Position numbers and translations under genes: made by a program. From assembly GCA_965662545.1 (NCBI GenBank), contig CBFIHZ010000043.1:1-26849 (forward strand): a DNA stretch of 26,849 nucleotides. Direction: 5' to 3'. Position 1 is the stretch's first letter. Each line of letters starts with the position of its first letter. Below the pieces are notes generated by a model. It saw only the letters and a list, made by a program, of their open reading frames with translations, did not search any database and had not been told where the DNA came from. This DNA comes from CPC320 sp002684375. Lineage in GTDB: Bacteria > Pseudomonadota > Alphaproteobacteria > Rhodobacterales > Rhodobacteraceae. Shown here one piece after another: positions 1 to 6,890 of this stretch.

Positions 1-285
1 TCCGGATTTGAAACGGCTTATTCCAATATCAAAACTTCCATAATTTGTTTTGAATGCCATTGCACGTCTATTCTGATCTGTTTTAACACTGTTCTCGTTA
101 AGCCTAGTGCCTAAACTACTGCGAGTATCTGCTTTTACACTATAATTTAAAGAGGCGTTAGTTAGCTCAGCGTAATTGCCTTCCTCATACATAAACTTTG
201 TATCTAACCGCGATGCTTCAAAGCCACCCGCGGTTGCGCTTGTTGCCGACAATATTGCGGCCGTAGTAACAATGAATCTATTCAT
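1..285 (-). CDS. Outer membrane protein, FadL/OMPP1-like (5' part only)
   Basis: The first 95 codons of a minus-strand gene that runs off the left edge; no stop is seen. The ATG at 285 follows a good ribosome binding site (GGGGGA, 5 nt away). The product begins MNRFIVTTAAILSATSATA, a typical signal peptide with cleavage expected after ATA, then GGFEASRLDTKFMYEEGNYAEL. The pattern 'xxLD..FMYEEGNYAEL..' followed by a description-like beta-strand segment resembles the N-terminus of roseobacter FadL/OMPP1 proteins, which are outer-membrane beta-barrels taking up long-chain fatty acids or other hydrophobic compounds. The stretch is clearly more AT-rich than the rest of the window, as is common in this family. 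The barrel itself is outside the window, so the substrate cannot be guessed. Another beta-barrel porin family is the main alternative. Confidence 0.65.
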   Translation of the reverse strand, partial: MNRFIVTTAAILSATSATAGGFEASRLDTKFMYEEGNYAELTNASLNYSVKADTRSSLGTRLNENSVKTDQNRRAMAFKTNYGSFDIGISRFKSG

Positions 286-308
286 TTTTCCCCCAGTTCT
301 AACACTAA

Positions 309-336
309 ACTATACAACTCACACTGATGTTACAAA
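309..336 (-). promoter_or_regulatory. Candidate sigma-70 promoter of the FadL-like gene
   Basis: Reading the minus strand, a TATAGT box (314-309) lies 15-16 nt downstream of TTTGTA/TTGTAA (336-330). It sits about 25 nt upstream of the FadL-like start codon in an AT-rich gap. Spacing is slightly short, and no terminator for the neighbouring helicase gene is obvious in the same gap. Confidence 0.35.
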
Positions 337-384
337 TTAAAAATACGGGCCTCAATATTGTGTTTTTCTGATTGGTTTCGGCAG

Positions 385-2673
385 TTATTTTGGCCGCCGC
401 GGCACGGCGTTTGGTCCCTTTGACACGCGCAACTTTCCCGCGCCCTTGCTGCCCTCTGCGCGTGGGGGTCTTGCCGAGGCTTTGCCACCGGGGGGTACAA
501 ACCGTTTTGAGGTATCATTGGCCGCCGCGCGATACCGTTTGGATGCATCGCCTCCACCGCTTGGTGCAGCGGCCGCGCCGCTGCGCTTGTTGGATTTGCC
601 CGTTGCACCAGACGCCGAGCGCGGCTTTGAAAACCCGCCCTCTTTGCCCTTGGGCCGCGGTTCGGCCTTACCTTTCGGGCGATCCCCGCCTTTATCCTTA
701 TATCCACCCGGTTTTGGCCCGTCTTTCGGGGCCGCCTTGGGCTTGTCATTGGAATAGGCCGCTTTTTTATGTGCGGGTTGTGGTTTTGCGCCTGCGGATT
801 TTTTGGGTTTACGCGGCTCGACCACGCCTTCGGGACGGGTCCGTTCTGGGCGTGGATCGGGTTTGCTGCGGTCTGTTTTCACATCGCGAGGCTTGCGGTT
901 TTCGCTAAAGTCAGGACGCGCATCGCGGAGTTTTGACTCGGGTTTTGACCCGGGCTTTGGCCGAGATGAGGACTGTGGCCGTGAAGACGATTGCGGCCGT
1001 GGCGATGATGCAGAGCGCGGACCGGATGATGGCTTTTTGCCCTTATAATCGGCGCGCGGTTCGCGCGGCGACTGGCTCAGATCTGGTGCTTTGTCCAATT
1101 TGCGCAAGCGAATGTTGTCTTCAAGTTTTCCGCCCGGCCCCACTGCGGCTTCGAAGGCCGCAGCGCTCTCTTGGCGAATTTCGACAAAGCTTTCGCTCTG
1201 CTGGATGCGGATCGCCCCGATATCGTCTTTGGTAATATTTCCGGCATTGCACACCATTGGCAGCAGGCGCCTTGGCTCGGCACCGTCGGCGCGGCCTTGC
1301 GAGACGGCAAACCAGACCGACGCACCGAAGGCGGCACGTGGTTTGCGCGCCTCTTCCTGTGGGGCTGGATCCAGATCTTCGGGGGCAGACGTGCGCCCTG
1401 CATAAAGCCGCATATAGGCGGCAGCGATTTGATCGGCCGAATAAAGCTCGGTTAATTTTTGGACAAAATCACGTTCATTGTCTGCAACCGGTTCTTGCCA
1501 TGTTGGGTCGTCCAGCAGGCGAACTTGATCGCGTTCTGTCACCTCATCTGCCGAAGGCGGCGCGGCCCATTCTGCCGTGACTTTTGCCATTTTCAACAGG
1601 CGCTGGGCCTTGTTGCGGCTTTTGGCGGGCACAATTAATGTGCTGACGCCTTTACGACCGGCACGGCCGGTGCGCCCTGAGCGGTGTAGCAGCGTTTCAA
1701 AATTTGTTGGCAATTCTGCATGGATCACCAATTCAAGATTGGGCAGGTCGATACCCCGTGCCGCGACATCTGTGGCCACACAGACCCGCGCCCGCCCGTC
1801 CCGCATGGATTGCAGCGCATGCGTGCGCTCGTTCTGGGTCAATTCTCCCGATAGCGCCACAACCGAAAAGCCGCGGTTTGAGAACCGTGTTGTCAGCCGG
1901 TTGACCATGGCTCTGGTGTTGCAAAACACGATGGCATTCGGAGCCTCGTAATAGCGCAAGACGTTGATGATGGCGTTTTCGGTGTCGCGCATGGCCACGC
2001 TCAACGCGCGATACTCGATATCGCTGTGCTGGCTGGTTTCGCTGGCGGTGGCGATCCGAACCGCCTGTTTTTGATAATGCTGGGCCAGAGTGGCGATTGC
2101 GCGCGGTACTGTGGCCGAAAACATCAAAGTGCGGCGGTTTTCGGGGGATTCGCCCAAAATGAACTCAAGATCCTCTCGAAAGCCAAGGTCGAGCATTTCG
2201 TCTGCTTCGTCCAGCACCACGGCCCGCAATGCGGTCATGTCAAGCGATCCGCGTTGAATATGGTCGCGCAGCCGCCCCGGTGTGGCGACAACGATATGCG
2301 CGCCTCGCGCCAGTGCGCGCCGTTCATCGCGCATATCCATCCCTCCCACGCAGGAGGCCAAAACCGCGCCGGCCTTGGCATAGAGCCAGGCCAATTCGCG
2401 TTTAACCTGCAATGCAAGTTCCCGTGTCGGGGCGATCACCAGCGCCAGCGGTGCACCTGCTGAGGTGAACTGTAGGCTGTCTGCCAAAAGATTGGGCGCG
2501 ATGGCCAAGCCAAAACCGACGGTCTTGCCCGATCCGGTTTGCGCCGATACCAAAAGATCTGTGGTCTCAAGTGCAGGATCTGACACAGCCTCTTGCACGG
2601 GCGTAAGTGTGTCATAGCCCTGTTGAGCCAGGGCGTCTGATAAGGTTTGAATCAATTTATATGCTTTCGTCAT
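385..2673 (-). CDS. DEAD-box RNA helicase with DbpA-type RNA-binding domain and long basic tail
   Basis: ATP-dependent RNA helicase of 762 residues, probably acting in ribosome assembly or RNA decay. All core motifs are present: Q motif (about 20-28), Walker A AQTGSGKT (44-51), PTREL (82-86), TPGR (131-134), DEAD (155-158), SAT (186-188), and in the second RecA domain ARGID (305-309) and HRSGRTGRAG (330-339). A DbpA-like RNA-binding domain follows (about 468-535, with RRLLPMV and IGAIRIQ). The last 220 residues or so are low-complexity Lys/Arg/Pro/Ser-rich sequence with SSRPQ repeats, predicted to be disordered and to bind RNA. The family is the DeaD/CsdA group; DbpA or RhlE are alternatives, so I give no symbol. 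The gene appears monocistronic: a 207-nt gap separates it from the upstream dsbA-like gene. Confidence 0.93.
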   Translation of the reverse strand: MTKAYKLIQTLSDALAQQGYDTLTPVQEAVSDPALETTDLLVSAQTGSGKTVGFGLAIAPNLLADSLQFTSAGAPLALVIAPTRELALQVKRELAWLYAKAGAVLASCVGGMDMRDERRALARGAHIVVATPGRLRDHIQRGSLDMTALRAVVLDEADEMLDLGFREDLEFILGESPENRRTLMFSATVPRAIATLAQHYQKQAVRIATASETSQHSDIEYRALSVAMRDTENAIINVLRYYEAPNAIVFCNTRAMVNRLTTRFSNRGFSVVALSGELTQNERTHALQSMRDGRARVCVATDVAARGIDLPNLELVIHAELPTNFETLLHRSGRTGRAGRKGVSTLIVPAKSRNKAQRLLKMAKVTAEWAAPPSADEVTERDQVRLLDDPTWQEPVADNERDFVQKLTELYSADQIAAAYMRLYAGRTSAPEDLDPAPQEEARKPRAAFGASVWFAVSQGRADGAEPRRLLPMVCNAGNITKDDIGAIRIQQSESFVEIRQESAAAFEAAVGPGGKLEDNIRLRKLDKAPDLSQSPREPRADYKGKKPSSGPRSASSPRPQSSSRPQSSSRPKPGSKPESKLRDARPDFSENRKPRDVKTDRSKPDPRPERTRPEGVVEPRKPKKSAGAKPQPAHKKAAYSNDKPKAAPKDGPKPGGYKDKGGDRPKGKAEPRPKGKEGGFSKPRSASGATGKSNKRSGAAAAPSGGGDASKRYRAAANDTSKRFVPPGGKASARPPRAEGSKGAGKLRVSKGPNAVPRRPK

Positions 2674-2880
2674 TAGGGTATTAGTCGGCCGGGTCTGCTT
2701 TCCTCCCCAACTGGGGCGTCCGGTGCGCCGCTAAGATATCCCATAACAATCCGACGGCTGCCCGCTGGCCCTAAAGTCAAAAATGACCAATGTATAGCCA
2801 TTTCTTTGCTGTGGGGGCTTGGGGGTCTTCCGGACCAAGCGATGCAAATCGCCTGAGAGCGTTATTTTCCGGGGTGCAAT

Positions 2881-3609
2881 TCACTGTGCGTCGCGCGCCT
2901 GTGTCACCATGTCCTGGAGATCATCGGCCGATACCATTCCTGGCGCCAGCGCACTGCCAATAACATAGGCTGGAGTGCCTGAGAAATTAAGCGCTTGCGC
3001 AAGCTGCATCGAAGTTTCGATGTGTTGATCGATTTCAGGACCCTGCATATCGGCTTGCAGACGGGCTGTATCAAGACCGATTGCCTTTGCGATGGCCATG
3101 ACATTTGCGGGCGCTAAGCGGCCTTTTGCCGCCATTAAAGCTTGATGAAATTTGGCATATTTATCTTGCTTGCGCGCTGCTAGGGACGCGCGTGTGGCAT
3201 AGACCGAGGCCTCGCCCAGTATGGGCCATTCCCTCAATACAACCCGCACGTTGGCATCTTGTGCCAACAGGGTGTTGAGTTCAGCCGTGGCGCGTTTGCA
3301 ATAGGGACAGTTGTAATCAAAAAATTCTACGATTGTGACGTCGCCGTCTAGATTGCCGAGCAGTGGGGCGTTGGGATCGCGTTCCAATCGGGCACGTTCG
3401 TTTTGCAGAAGCGCCTGCGATTTTACGGCGGCGGCGGCTTTGTCATTTTGCCGCAATAGATCGATGGCTTGCCGGATGATTTCGGGGTTTTCAAGGATCG
3501 CTTCCAACGCCAGTTGTTTGACCTCTGCGGTGCTGAGCTCTGCTGCACCGGGACGGGCGGTGCCAAATGTGCAGAGCAGGCTGAGGCAGGCTGTGAGTAT
3601 CAGACGCAT
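2881..3609 (-). CDS. Periplasmic DsbA/ScsC-like thiol-disulfide oxidoreductase
   Basis: Thioredoxin-fold protein of 242 residues. The chosen ATG at 3609 gives an N-terminal signal peptide (MRLILTACLSLLCTFG, cleavage near GAA-E) and is preceded by AAAGGA about 9 nt away; an in-frame Met further upstream (3633) lacks a good ribosome binding site. After a helical N-terminal segment (about 25-80), similar to that of ScsC/Com1-type proteins, comes VTIVEFFDYNCPYCKRA with the CPYC redox pair at 101-104, and a cis-proline loop FSGTPAYVIG near the C-terminus. Members of this group shuffle disulfides in the periplasm; whether this one acts as oxidase (DsbA) or isomerase (ScsC-like) cannot be read from sequence. 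It stands alone between the helicase and arfB genes. Confidence 0.88.
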   Translation of the reverse strand: MRLILTACLSLLCTFGTARPGAAELSTAEVKQLALEAILENPEIIRQAIDLLRQNDKAAAAVKSQALLQNERARLERDPNAPLLGNLDGDVTIVEFFDYNCPYCKRATAELNTLLAQDANVRVVLREWPILGEASVYATRASLAARKQDKYAKFHQALMAAKGRLAPANVMAIAKAIGLDTARLQADMQGPEIDQHIETSMQLAQALNFSGTPAYVIGSALAPGMVSADDLQDMVTQARDAQ

Positions 3610-3744
3610 GGTCACGTATCCTTTTACGGTCATGGGGCAATTTCTTTTTACAACACACACAGATTACAACAAGCACAGAATATCGAGAAATTTCTGTACA
3701 GTTCTTTTGTTACATCGCTTATTTTCACCATACCGCGTGAGGGT

Positions 3745-4170
3745 CTATGCGTCGTGGTCGGGTGCAACCGCGCCGCGCCCGGCTTTGACCGCGCTCCGCA
3801 CCTTTTTGGCTTTTAGACGCCGTTTCTGGCTGCCGAGGGTCGGGCGGGTTGCCACCCGGCGCTTTGGCGCCACCAGTGCCTTGCGGATCAATTCGGTTAG
3901 TCTTTGACGGATGATCTCGCGGTTGCGTGCCTGCGAGCGGGTTTCATCGCATTGCAACACCAACGCGCCATCGACGGTCCAACGACGGCCGGCAAGACGT
4001 TTGAGCCTGGTTTTAACCGCTGGGGTCAGAGCCGGTGACCGCGCCGCCTCAAAGCGCAATTCCACCGCGGATGAGACCTTGTTTACGTTTTGCCCGCCCG
4101 GTCCGCTGGCGCGCATAAACTGTTCGCTCAACTCCCAATCGGCCAGCGTGATGTCATCGGTGATGCGCAT
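3745..4170 (-). CDS. arfB: Alternative ribosome-rescue peptidyl-tRNA hydrolase ArfB
   Basis: Protein of 141 residues, the usual length of ArfB (YaeJ). It carries the release-factor catalytic signature SGPGGQNVNKVSS (GGQ at about 25-27) in a compact domain and a Lys/Arg-rich C-terminal tail (RKALVAPKRRVATRPT, then QKRRLKAKK), which in this family threads into the empty mRNA channel of stalled ribosomes. It frees nascent chains from ribosomes on non-stop mRNA without needing a stop codon. The start at 4170 is the only one that keeps the whole fold. Upstream on the same strand, and ended by its own terminator, lies an unusual small transcript (4256-4440) with an extreme Shine-Dalgarno region; a link between the two in translation control is possible but only inferred. 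Confidence 0.95.
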   Translation of the reverse strand: MRITDDITLADWELSEQFMRASGPGGQNVNKVSSAVELRFEAARSPALTPAVKTRLKRLAGRRWTVDGALVLQCDETRSQARNREIIRQRLTELIRKALVAPKRRVATRPTLGSQKRRLKAKKVRSAVKAGRGAVAPDHDA

Positions 4171-4232
4171 AGGATCGTCAGCCTTGCTTGTTTGAGAATA
4201 ATTTTAGCTCAGCCTGACCAAAAACCAAAGTC

Positions 4233-4260
4233 CTTAAGACTAAAAACTTAAGACTAAAAA
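4233..4260. repeat. Perfect 14-bp tandem duplication next to a terminator
   Basis: CTTAAGACTAAAAA occurs twice in direct succession (4233-4246 and 4247-4260). On the minus strand it reads as two copies of TTTTTAGTCTTAAG, so the U tract following the terminator hairpin at 4262-4280 is duplicated. It probably arose by slippage and may give a second termination chance. Confidence 0.9.
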
Positions 4261-4282
4261 AGGCCGCCCGCATGGCGGACGA
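4256..4282 (-). terminator. Rho-independent terminator of the small transcript
   Basis: On the minus strand GTCCGCC (4280-4274) pairs with GGCGGCC (4268-4262) around a 5-nt ATGCG loop, with one internal U-C mismatch, and is followed by six U residues (4261-4256). It closes the small transcript starting near 4440 and separates it from arfB. Confidence 0.8.
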
Positions 4283-4295
4283 CCTTTCGAGAATT

Positions 4296-4311
4296 CCGGA
4301 GGTGGGGCCGG
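4296..4311 (-). promoter_or_regulatory. Anti-Shine-Dalgarno hairpin loop
   Basis: On the minus strand CCGG (4311-4308), loop CCCCACCT (4307-4300), CCGG (4299-4296). The segment CCACCTCC (4305-4298) is perfectly complementary to GGAGGTGG (4424-4417) in the ribosome binding site of the same transcript, giving 8 continuous pairs. Local hairpin and long-range pairing exclude each other, so a two-state switch is possible. Confidence 0.55.
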
Positions 4312-4355
4312 TTAGACCTGCACCAATACAGAATTTATCAACATCAAGGGCTGCC

Positions 4356-4412
4356 TTAACGCTGTGCCTCCTGTACTGTTCCGACACCGTTCTCCAATAC
4401 CTCTTTAGACAC
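4356..4412 (-). CDS. Putative 18-residue leader or micro-protein
   Basis: GTG start at 4412, TAA stop at 4358-4356. The product reads MSKEVLENGVGTVQEAQR: hydrophilic, with no signal peptide or membrane segment. The start lies 7 nt after GGAGG within an exceptionally strong Shine-Dalgarno region, which is the main reason to think it is translated. A second AGGAGG occurs near its 3' end (about 4372-4367), as the codons for Gln and Glu. I do not recognise the peptide. It may be a leader peptide whose translation controls folding of the downstream anti-SD loop and terminator, or the ribosome site may matter more than the peptide. Confidence 0.45.
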   Translation of the reverse strand: MSKEVLENGVGTVQEAQR

Positions 4413-4428
4413 TGGACCACCTCCTTTC
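4412..4428 (-). promoter_or_regulatory. Extended Shine-Dalgarno region matching 17 nt of the 16S 3' end
   Basis: The minus strand reads GAAAGGAGGTGGTCCAG. The alphaproteobacterial 16S rRNA ends CTGGATCACCTCCTTTC; all 17 positions can pair, 16 as Watson-Crick and one as G-U. Ordinary ribosome binding sites in this window pair over 4-6 nt. Confidence 0.8.
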
Positions 4429-4447
4429 AAAAATTTCTATCTGTCAC

Positions 4448-4475
4448 AGGATGCCACAGTTGGCGGATTTGTCAA
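4448..4475 (-). promoter_or_regulatory. Candidate promoter of the small transcript
   Basis: A perfect -35 box TTGACA (4475-4470) is followed after 16 nt by CATCCT (4453-4448), a weak -10, predicting a start near 4440, just 12 nt before the extended SD. Strong -35 with poor -10 boxes are common in Rhodobacterales. Confidence 0.5.
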
Positions 4476-4563
4476 AACATTTTCGAGCCATTGGTGCCGG
4501 CATGCAAATTTTGCTCACGCCTGAGGGCTGATGCCCAAGTTATCACTTGGAATAATCAAATAT

Positions 4564-5523
4564 TCAGGGCGCTTTGAGCACCGTCGCACACTGGCGGGGT
4601 AAATCTTTCAACATATATTCCCGACGCGGTTTTGGCTTGGGAGCATTGGGGTCCACGGGGCGGGGATTTAAAATGTCATTGACCCAAGCCTGCGCCCCTT
4701 CGCAGCCGTCCCCGGGTGGGGGAGCGGCTTGGTTTTGGCAACTCGCCATGTTTTTGGGGCAGCGCAAGCGCACGTGAAAATGTTCGTGATGCCCCCACCA
4801 AGGCCGTATTTTGCGCAGCCAGCTGCGGTTGCCGCGGGCGGTGTTGCACATTGCGACTTTGGCGCCGGGAAACACGAAAATCCGCGCCACCTTGGGGTCT
4901 TGCGCCGCTGCCTTGAGAATGTTGTGATGGGCCGTTGTCCAGTTTTTATTGATAAAGGCACCGTTTTTGCGGCGCATCGACACCGAGGAAATTGATTCAC
5001 GGGCGTCTTTGCTCAAGGCGAGGTTATGGGCGCGGCGCATCCAGATATCAACGTCCAGACCCAGTTGATGGCTGCGGTGGCCGCTGATCATTGGCCCGCC
5101 GCGTGGTTGTGAGATGTCGCCGATGTACAGCCCGTTCCAGCCCGGTTCGCTCGCGGCTTTGCGCGCAAGGGTTTTGATGAAAGCTATTGCGTCAGGATGT
5201 CCCCAGTTGCGGTTGCGCGACAATCGCATTGCCTGCCAGTGTGGCCCAGTTTCCGGCAGGCGTACCGCACCGGCCAAACAGCCTTTTGCATAACTGCCAT
5301 AGGCCGCCGCTGTGCGATTTTGTGTTGGCTTGGCTGTTGCCCCGAAAAGGTGACGGGCTTCTTTTGGTGCGGCCAAAGCGATCGATGGCGTCAGTATAGT
5401 CCCGAACAGTACAGTCCCGAACAGTACAGCCCCGAACAGCACCGTTTTTGCGAGGACAGTCCACGCCAGTACGGGCATGATATTCGCACAGATCAAAAGG
5501 CGGTGTCGGGATGTCGTCAGCAT
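4564..5523 (-). CDS. mepA: Penicillin-insensitive murein endopeptidase MepA
   Basis: Zinc endopeptidase of 319 residues that cuts D-Ala-mDAP cross-links of peptidoglycan in the periplasm (peptidase family M74). The start at 5523 was chosen because the ATG overlaps the stop of the upstream MFS gene (TAATG), has AGAGGG 9 nt upstream and begins a signal peptide; a Met at 5532 is less likely. The signal sequence is unusually long, its hydrophobic core made of VLFGA/VLFGT/VLFGT repeats (about 28-42), with cleavage near ALA-AP. Metal ligands are visible as GHRSHQLGLDVD (His152, Asp159) and WGHHEHFHVRL further on. Cys residues near the C-terminus suggest disulfides, as in the family. Transcription probably depends on the MFS promoter. 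Confidence 0.93.
   Translation of the reverse strand: MLTTSRHRLLICANIMPVLAWTVLAKTVLFGAVLFGTVLFGTILTPSIALAAPKEARHLFGATAKPTQNRTAAAYGSYAKGCLAGAVRLPETGPHWQAMRLSRNRNWGHPDAIAFIKTLARKAASEPGWNGLYIGDISQPRGGPMISGHRSHQLGLDVDIWMRRAHNLALSKDARESISSVSMRRKNGAFINKNWTTAHHNILKAAAQDPKVARIFVFPGAKVAMCNTARGNRSWLRKIRPWWGHHEHFHVRLRCPKNMASCQNQAAPPPGDGCEGAQAWVNDILNPRPVDPNAPKPKPRREYMLKDLPRQCATVLKAP
5393..5445. repeat. 15-bp tandem repeat inside the mepA signal-peptide region
   Basis: Three successive copies of CCCGAACAGTACAGT (5401-5415, 5416-5430, 5431-5445 diverged), plus half a copy on the left. The length is a multiple of three, and on the minus strand it encodes the VLFGA/VLFGT repeats in the hydrophobic core of MepA's signal peptide. 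Confidence 0.9.
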
Positions 5524-6890
5524 TATGCACATCCCTCTTGGTCGCCTTTGGGCTGCACCCATCTCAGCAGGAAAAGTCCAATCAAAAATAATAGAATTAA
5601 AGGCGAGACACCTATTCTGGCACTGCCTGACAGCGTTGTGACCAAGGCAATCAATGCGGGGGCCATAAAGGCGGTTGCGCGCCCTGACAAGCCAAATAAG
5701 CCAAAATTTTGGGTGGCGTTTTCGGCATCTGTGTGGCGCACCATCATTGTGCGGCTGGCTGATTGAAGGATGCCCCCCATGCCACCAATCATGATGCCAC
5801 AGCACAAAAAGATAATGTCCGGCAGATTTGATCCCTCGGGCAGTGCGAAGCCGAATATCTGTTCCCTAGTCATGCAAACCACGGTGAGACACACTGCGAT
5901 CAAACTCCAGATGGTGATGATAATCAGAGGTTTTGGGCCAGTATAGGCGTCAATCTTGCCACCGACCCAGCAAAATAGTGCGGCCGCGATAATGCTAATG
6001 ATGCCAAAAACCCCAAGATAGGTGAGTTCCCAGTTCAGGACCAAGACCGCATAGGTGCCCCCAAAACCGTACAGACCGTTGAGCGCATCACGATAGAACA
6101 TTGAAGATCCTAAATAGGCCGAGAGGCTGATTTTGTGACGCAAGCCTTTCAGGGTCTCAACCAGCGTACCTAAAGCCTGATAAACACGATCTGGGCTCGG
6201 GTCTTTTGGGGTGTCACGCACTGAACGGAAATATGGGATCATAAAAATTAAAAACCAAGCCGCAGTCAGAGGGCCGACAAAGCGCGTGCCTTCGCGTTGC
6301 GCTGCATCCAATCCAAATGCCGGATCGATGCCGAAAAGCGTTTTGCCTGAGGGTTGTTCTAGAAAGAAAAGCAACATGATGACCAAAGACACCAGACCGC
6401 CGATATAGCCAAAGGCGAAACCGGTACCGGAAATTTTTCCAATAAGCTTTGTGGGCCCAAGACTAGGTAATTGGGCGTTGGTAAAAATTAGTGCAAATTC
6501 GGCCCCGATAAAGCCGACCCCAAAAGCACAAAGCATCCACAGCATGTTTGATCCATCGGGTTGGGTCCACCAAAGTGACATGGATCCCGCGATGTAAAGG
6601 ATGGAAAAGCCGACAATCCAGGGCAACCTGCGCCCGGTGACATCTGCCACGGCGCCCATAAATGGCGCGCCAAATCCGACGATCAGCCCGACTATTGTCA
6701 GGCACAGCGACCAAAGGCTTTGTGCTTTGGCGTCTGCGGCCTGCTCGGCCAAACCAGACCCCATGTAAACTTCTGAGGCAATGGTGGCGAAAAACGGACC
6801 AAATACGAATGTGAGCATGAGTGTTGAATAAGGCTGCGTCGCCCAGTCAAAAAAGTACCAGCCCCATAGTTTTTTCCGTGCAGCTTTCAT
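5523..6890 (-). CDS. MFS transporter, UMF1/Atg22-like family
   Basis: Integral membrane protein of 455 residues with about 12 hydrophobic segments. The N-terminus WGWYFFDWATQPYSTLM and the following loop GAPFMGAVADVTGRR (the MFS A-motif region) are typical of the UMF1 family (Pfam MFS_1-like, related to yeast vacuolar effluxer Atg22). Later features such as GKISGTGFAFGYIGG and LQSASRTMMVRHTDAEN also fit. Substrates are not established for bacterial members. I start at the ATG at 6890; a TTG two codons upstream (6896) is possible, and neither has a strong ribosome binding site. The stop codon overlaps the mepA start by one base, so the two are probably co-translated; why a transporter is coupled to a murein endopeptidase is unknown, though export or uptake of wall fragments can be imagined. 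Confidence 0.9.
   Translation of the reverse strand: MKAARKKLWGWYFFDWATQPYSTLMLTFVFGPFFATIASEVYMGSGLAEQAADAKAQSLWSLCLTIVGLIVGFGAPFMGAVADVTGRRLPWIVGFSILYIAGSMSLWWTQPDGSNMLWMLCAFGVGFIGAEFALIFTNAQLPSLGPTKLIGKISGTGFAFGYIGGLVSLVIMLLFFLEQPSGKTLFGIDPAFGLDAAQREGTRFVGPLTAAWFLIFMIPYFRSVRDTPKDPSPDRVYQALGTLVETLKGLRHKISLSAYLGSSMFYRDALNGLYGFGGTYAVLVLNWELTYLGVFGIISIIAAALFCWVGGKIDAYTGPKPLIIITIWSLIAVCLTVVCMTREQIFGFALPEGSNLPDIIFLCCGIMIGGMGGILQSASRTMMVRHTDAENATQNFGLFGLSGRATAFMAPALIALVTTLSGSARIGVSPLILLFLIGLFLLRWVQPKGDQEGCA

Larger units (their letters stand above)
4256..4440 (-). ncRNA. Candidate small RNA / dual-function mini-transcript with extreme anti-16S complementarity
   Basis: A self-contained transcription unit of about 185 nt is suggested by a promoter-like pair (4475-4448), a terminator (4282-4256) and no long ORF between. 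Near its 5' end is a 17-nt stretch complementary to the 16S rRNA 3' end apart from one G-U wobble. That is followed by an 18-codon reading frame, and then by a CCGG-stemmed hairpin whose loop region carries CCACCTCC, the exact complement of the SD core. An anti-SD motif shown in a loop is known from alphaproteobacterial small RNAs such as the 'cuckoo' CcsR RNAs and alpha-r14, but I do not recognise this RNA as one of those. It could be a regulatory RNA, a leader-peptide gene, or both. Expression is unproven. Confidence 0.55.

Noticed and set aside
2776..2787. GTCAAAAATGAC dyad upstream of the helicase gene as an FNR/CRP site
   Set aside because: The half-sites and spacing do not match TTGAT-N4-ATCAA or TGTGA-N6-TCACA; probably chance.
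4535..4550. CCAAGT-TATC-ACTTGG hairpin downstream of mepA as a terminator
   Set aside because: The stem is only 6 bp and no U run follows on either strand; at most a weak structure.
4272..4577. Plus-strand frame over the small-transcript locus
   Set aside because: It crosses the terminator and SD of the minus-strand unit and has no suitable start signal; those signals are better explained on the minus strand.
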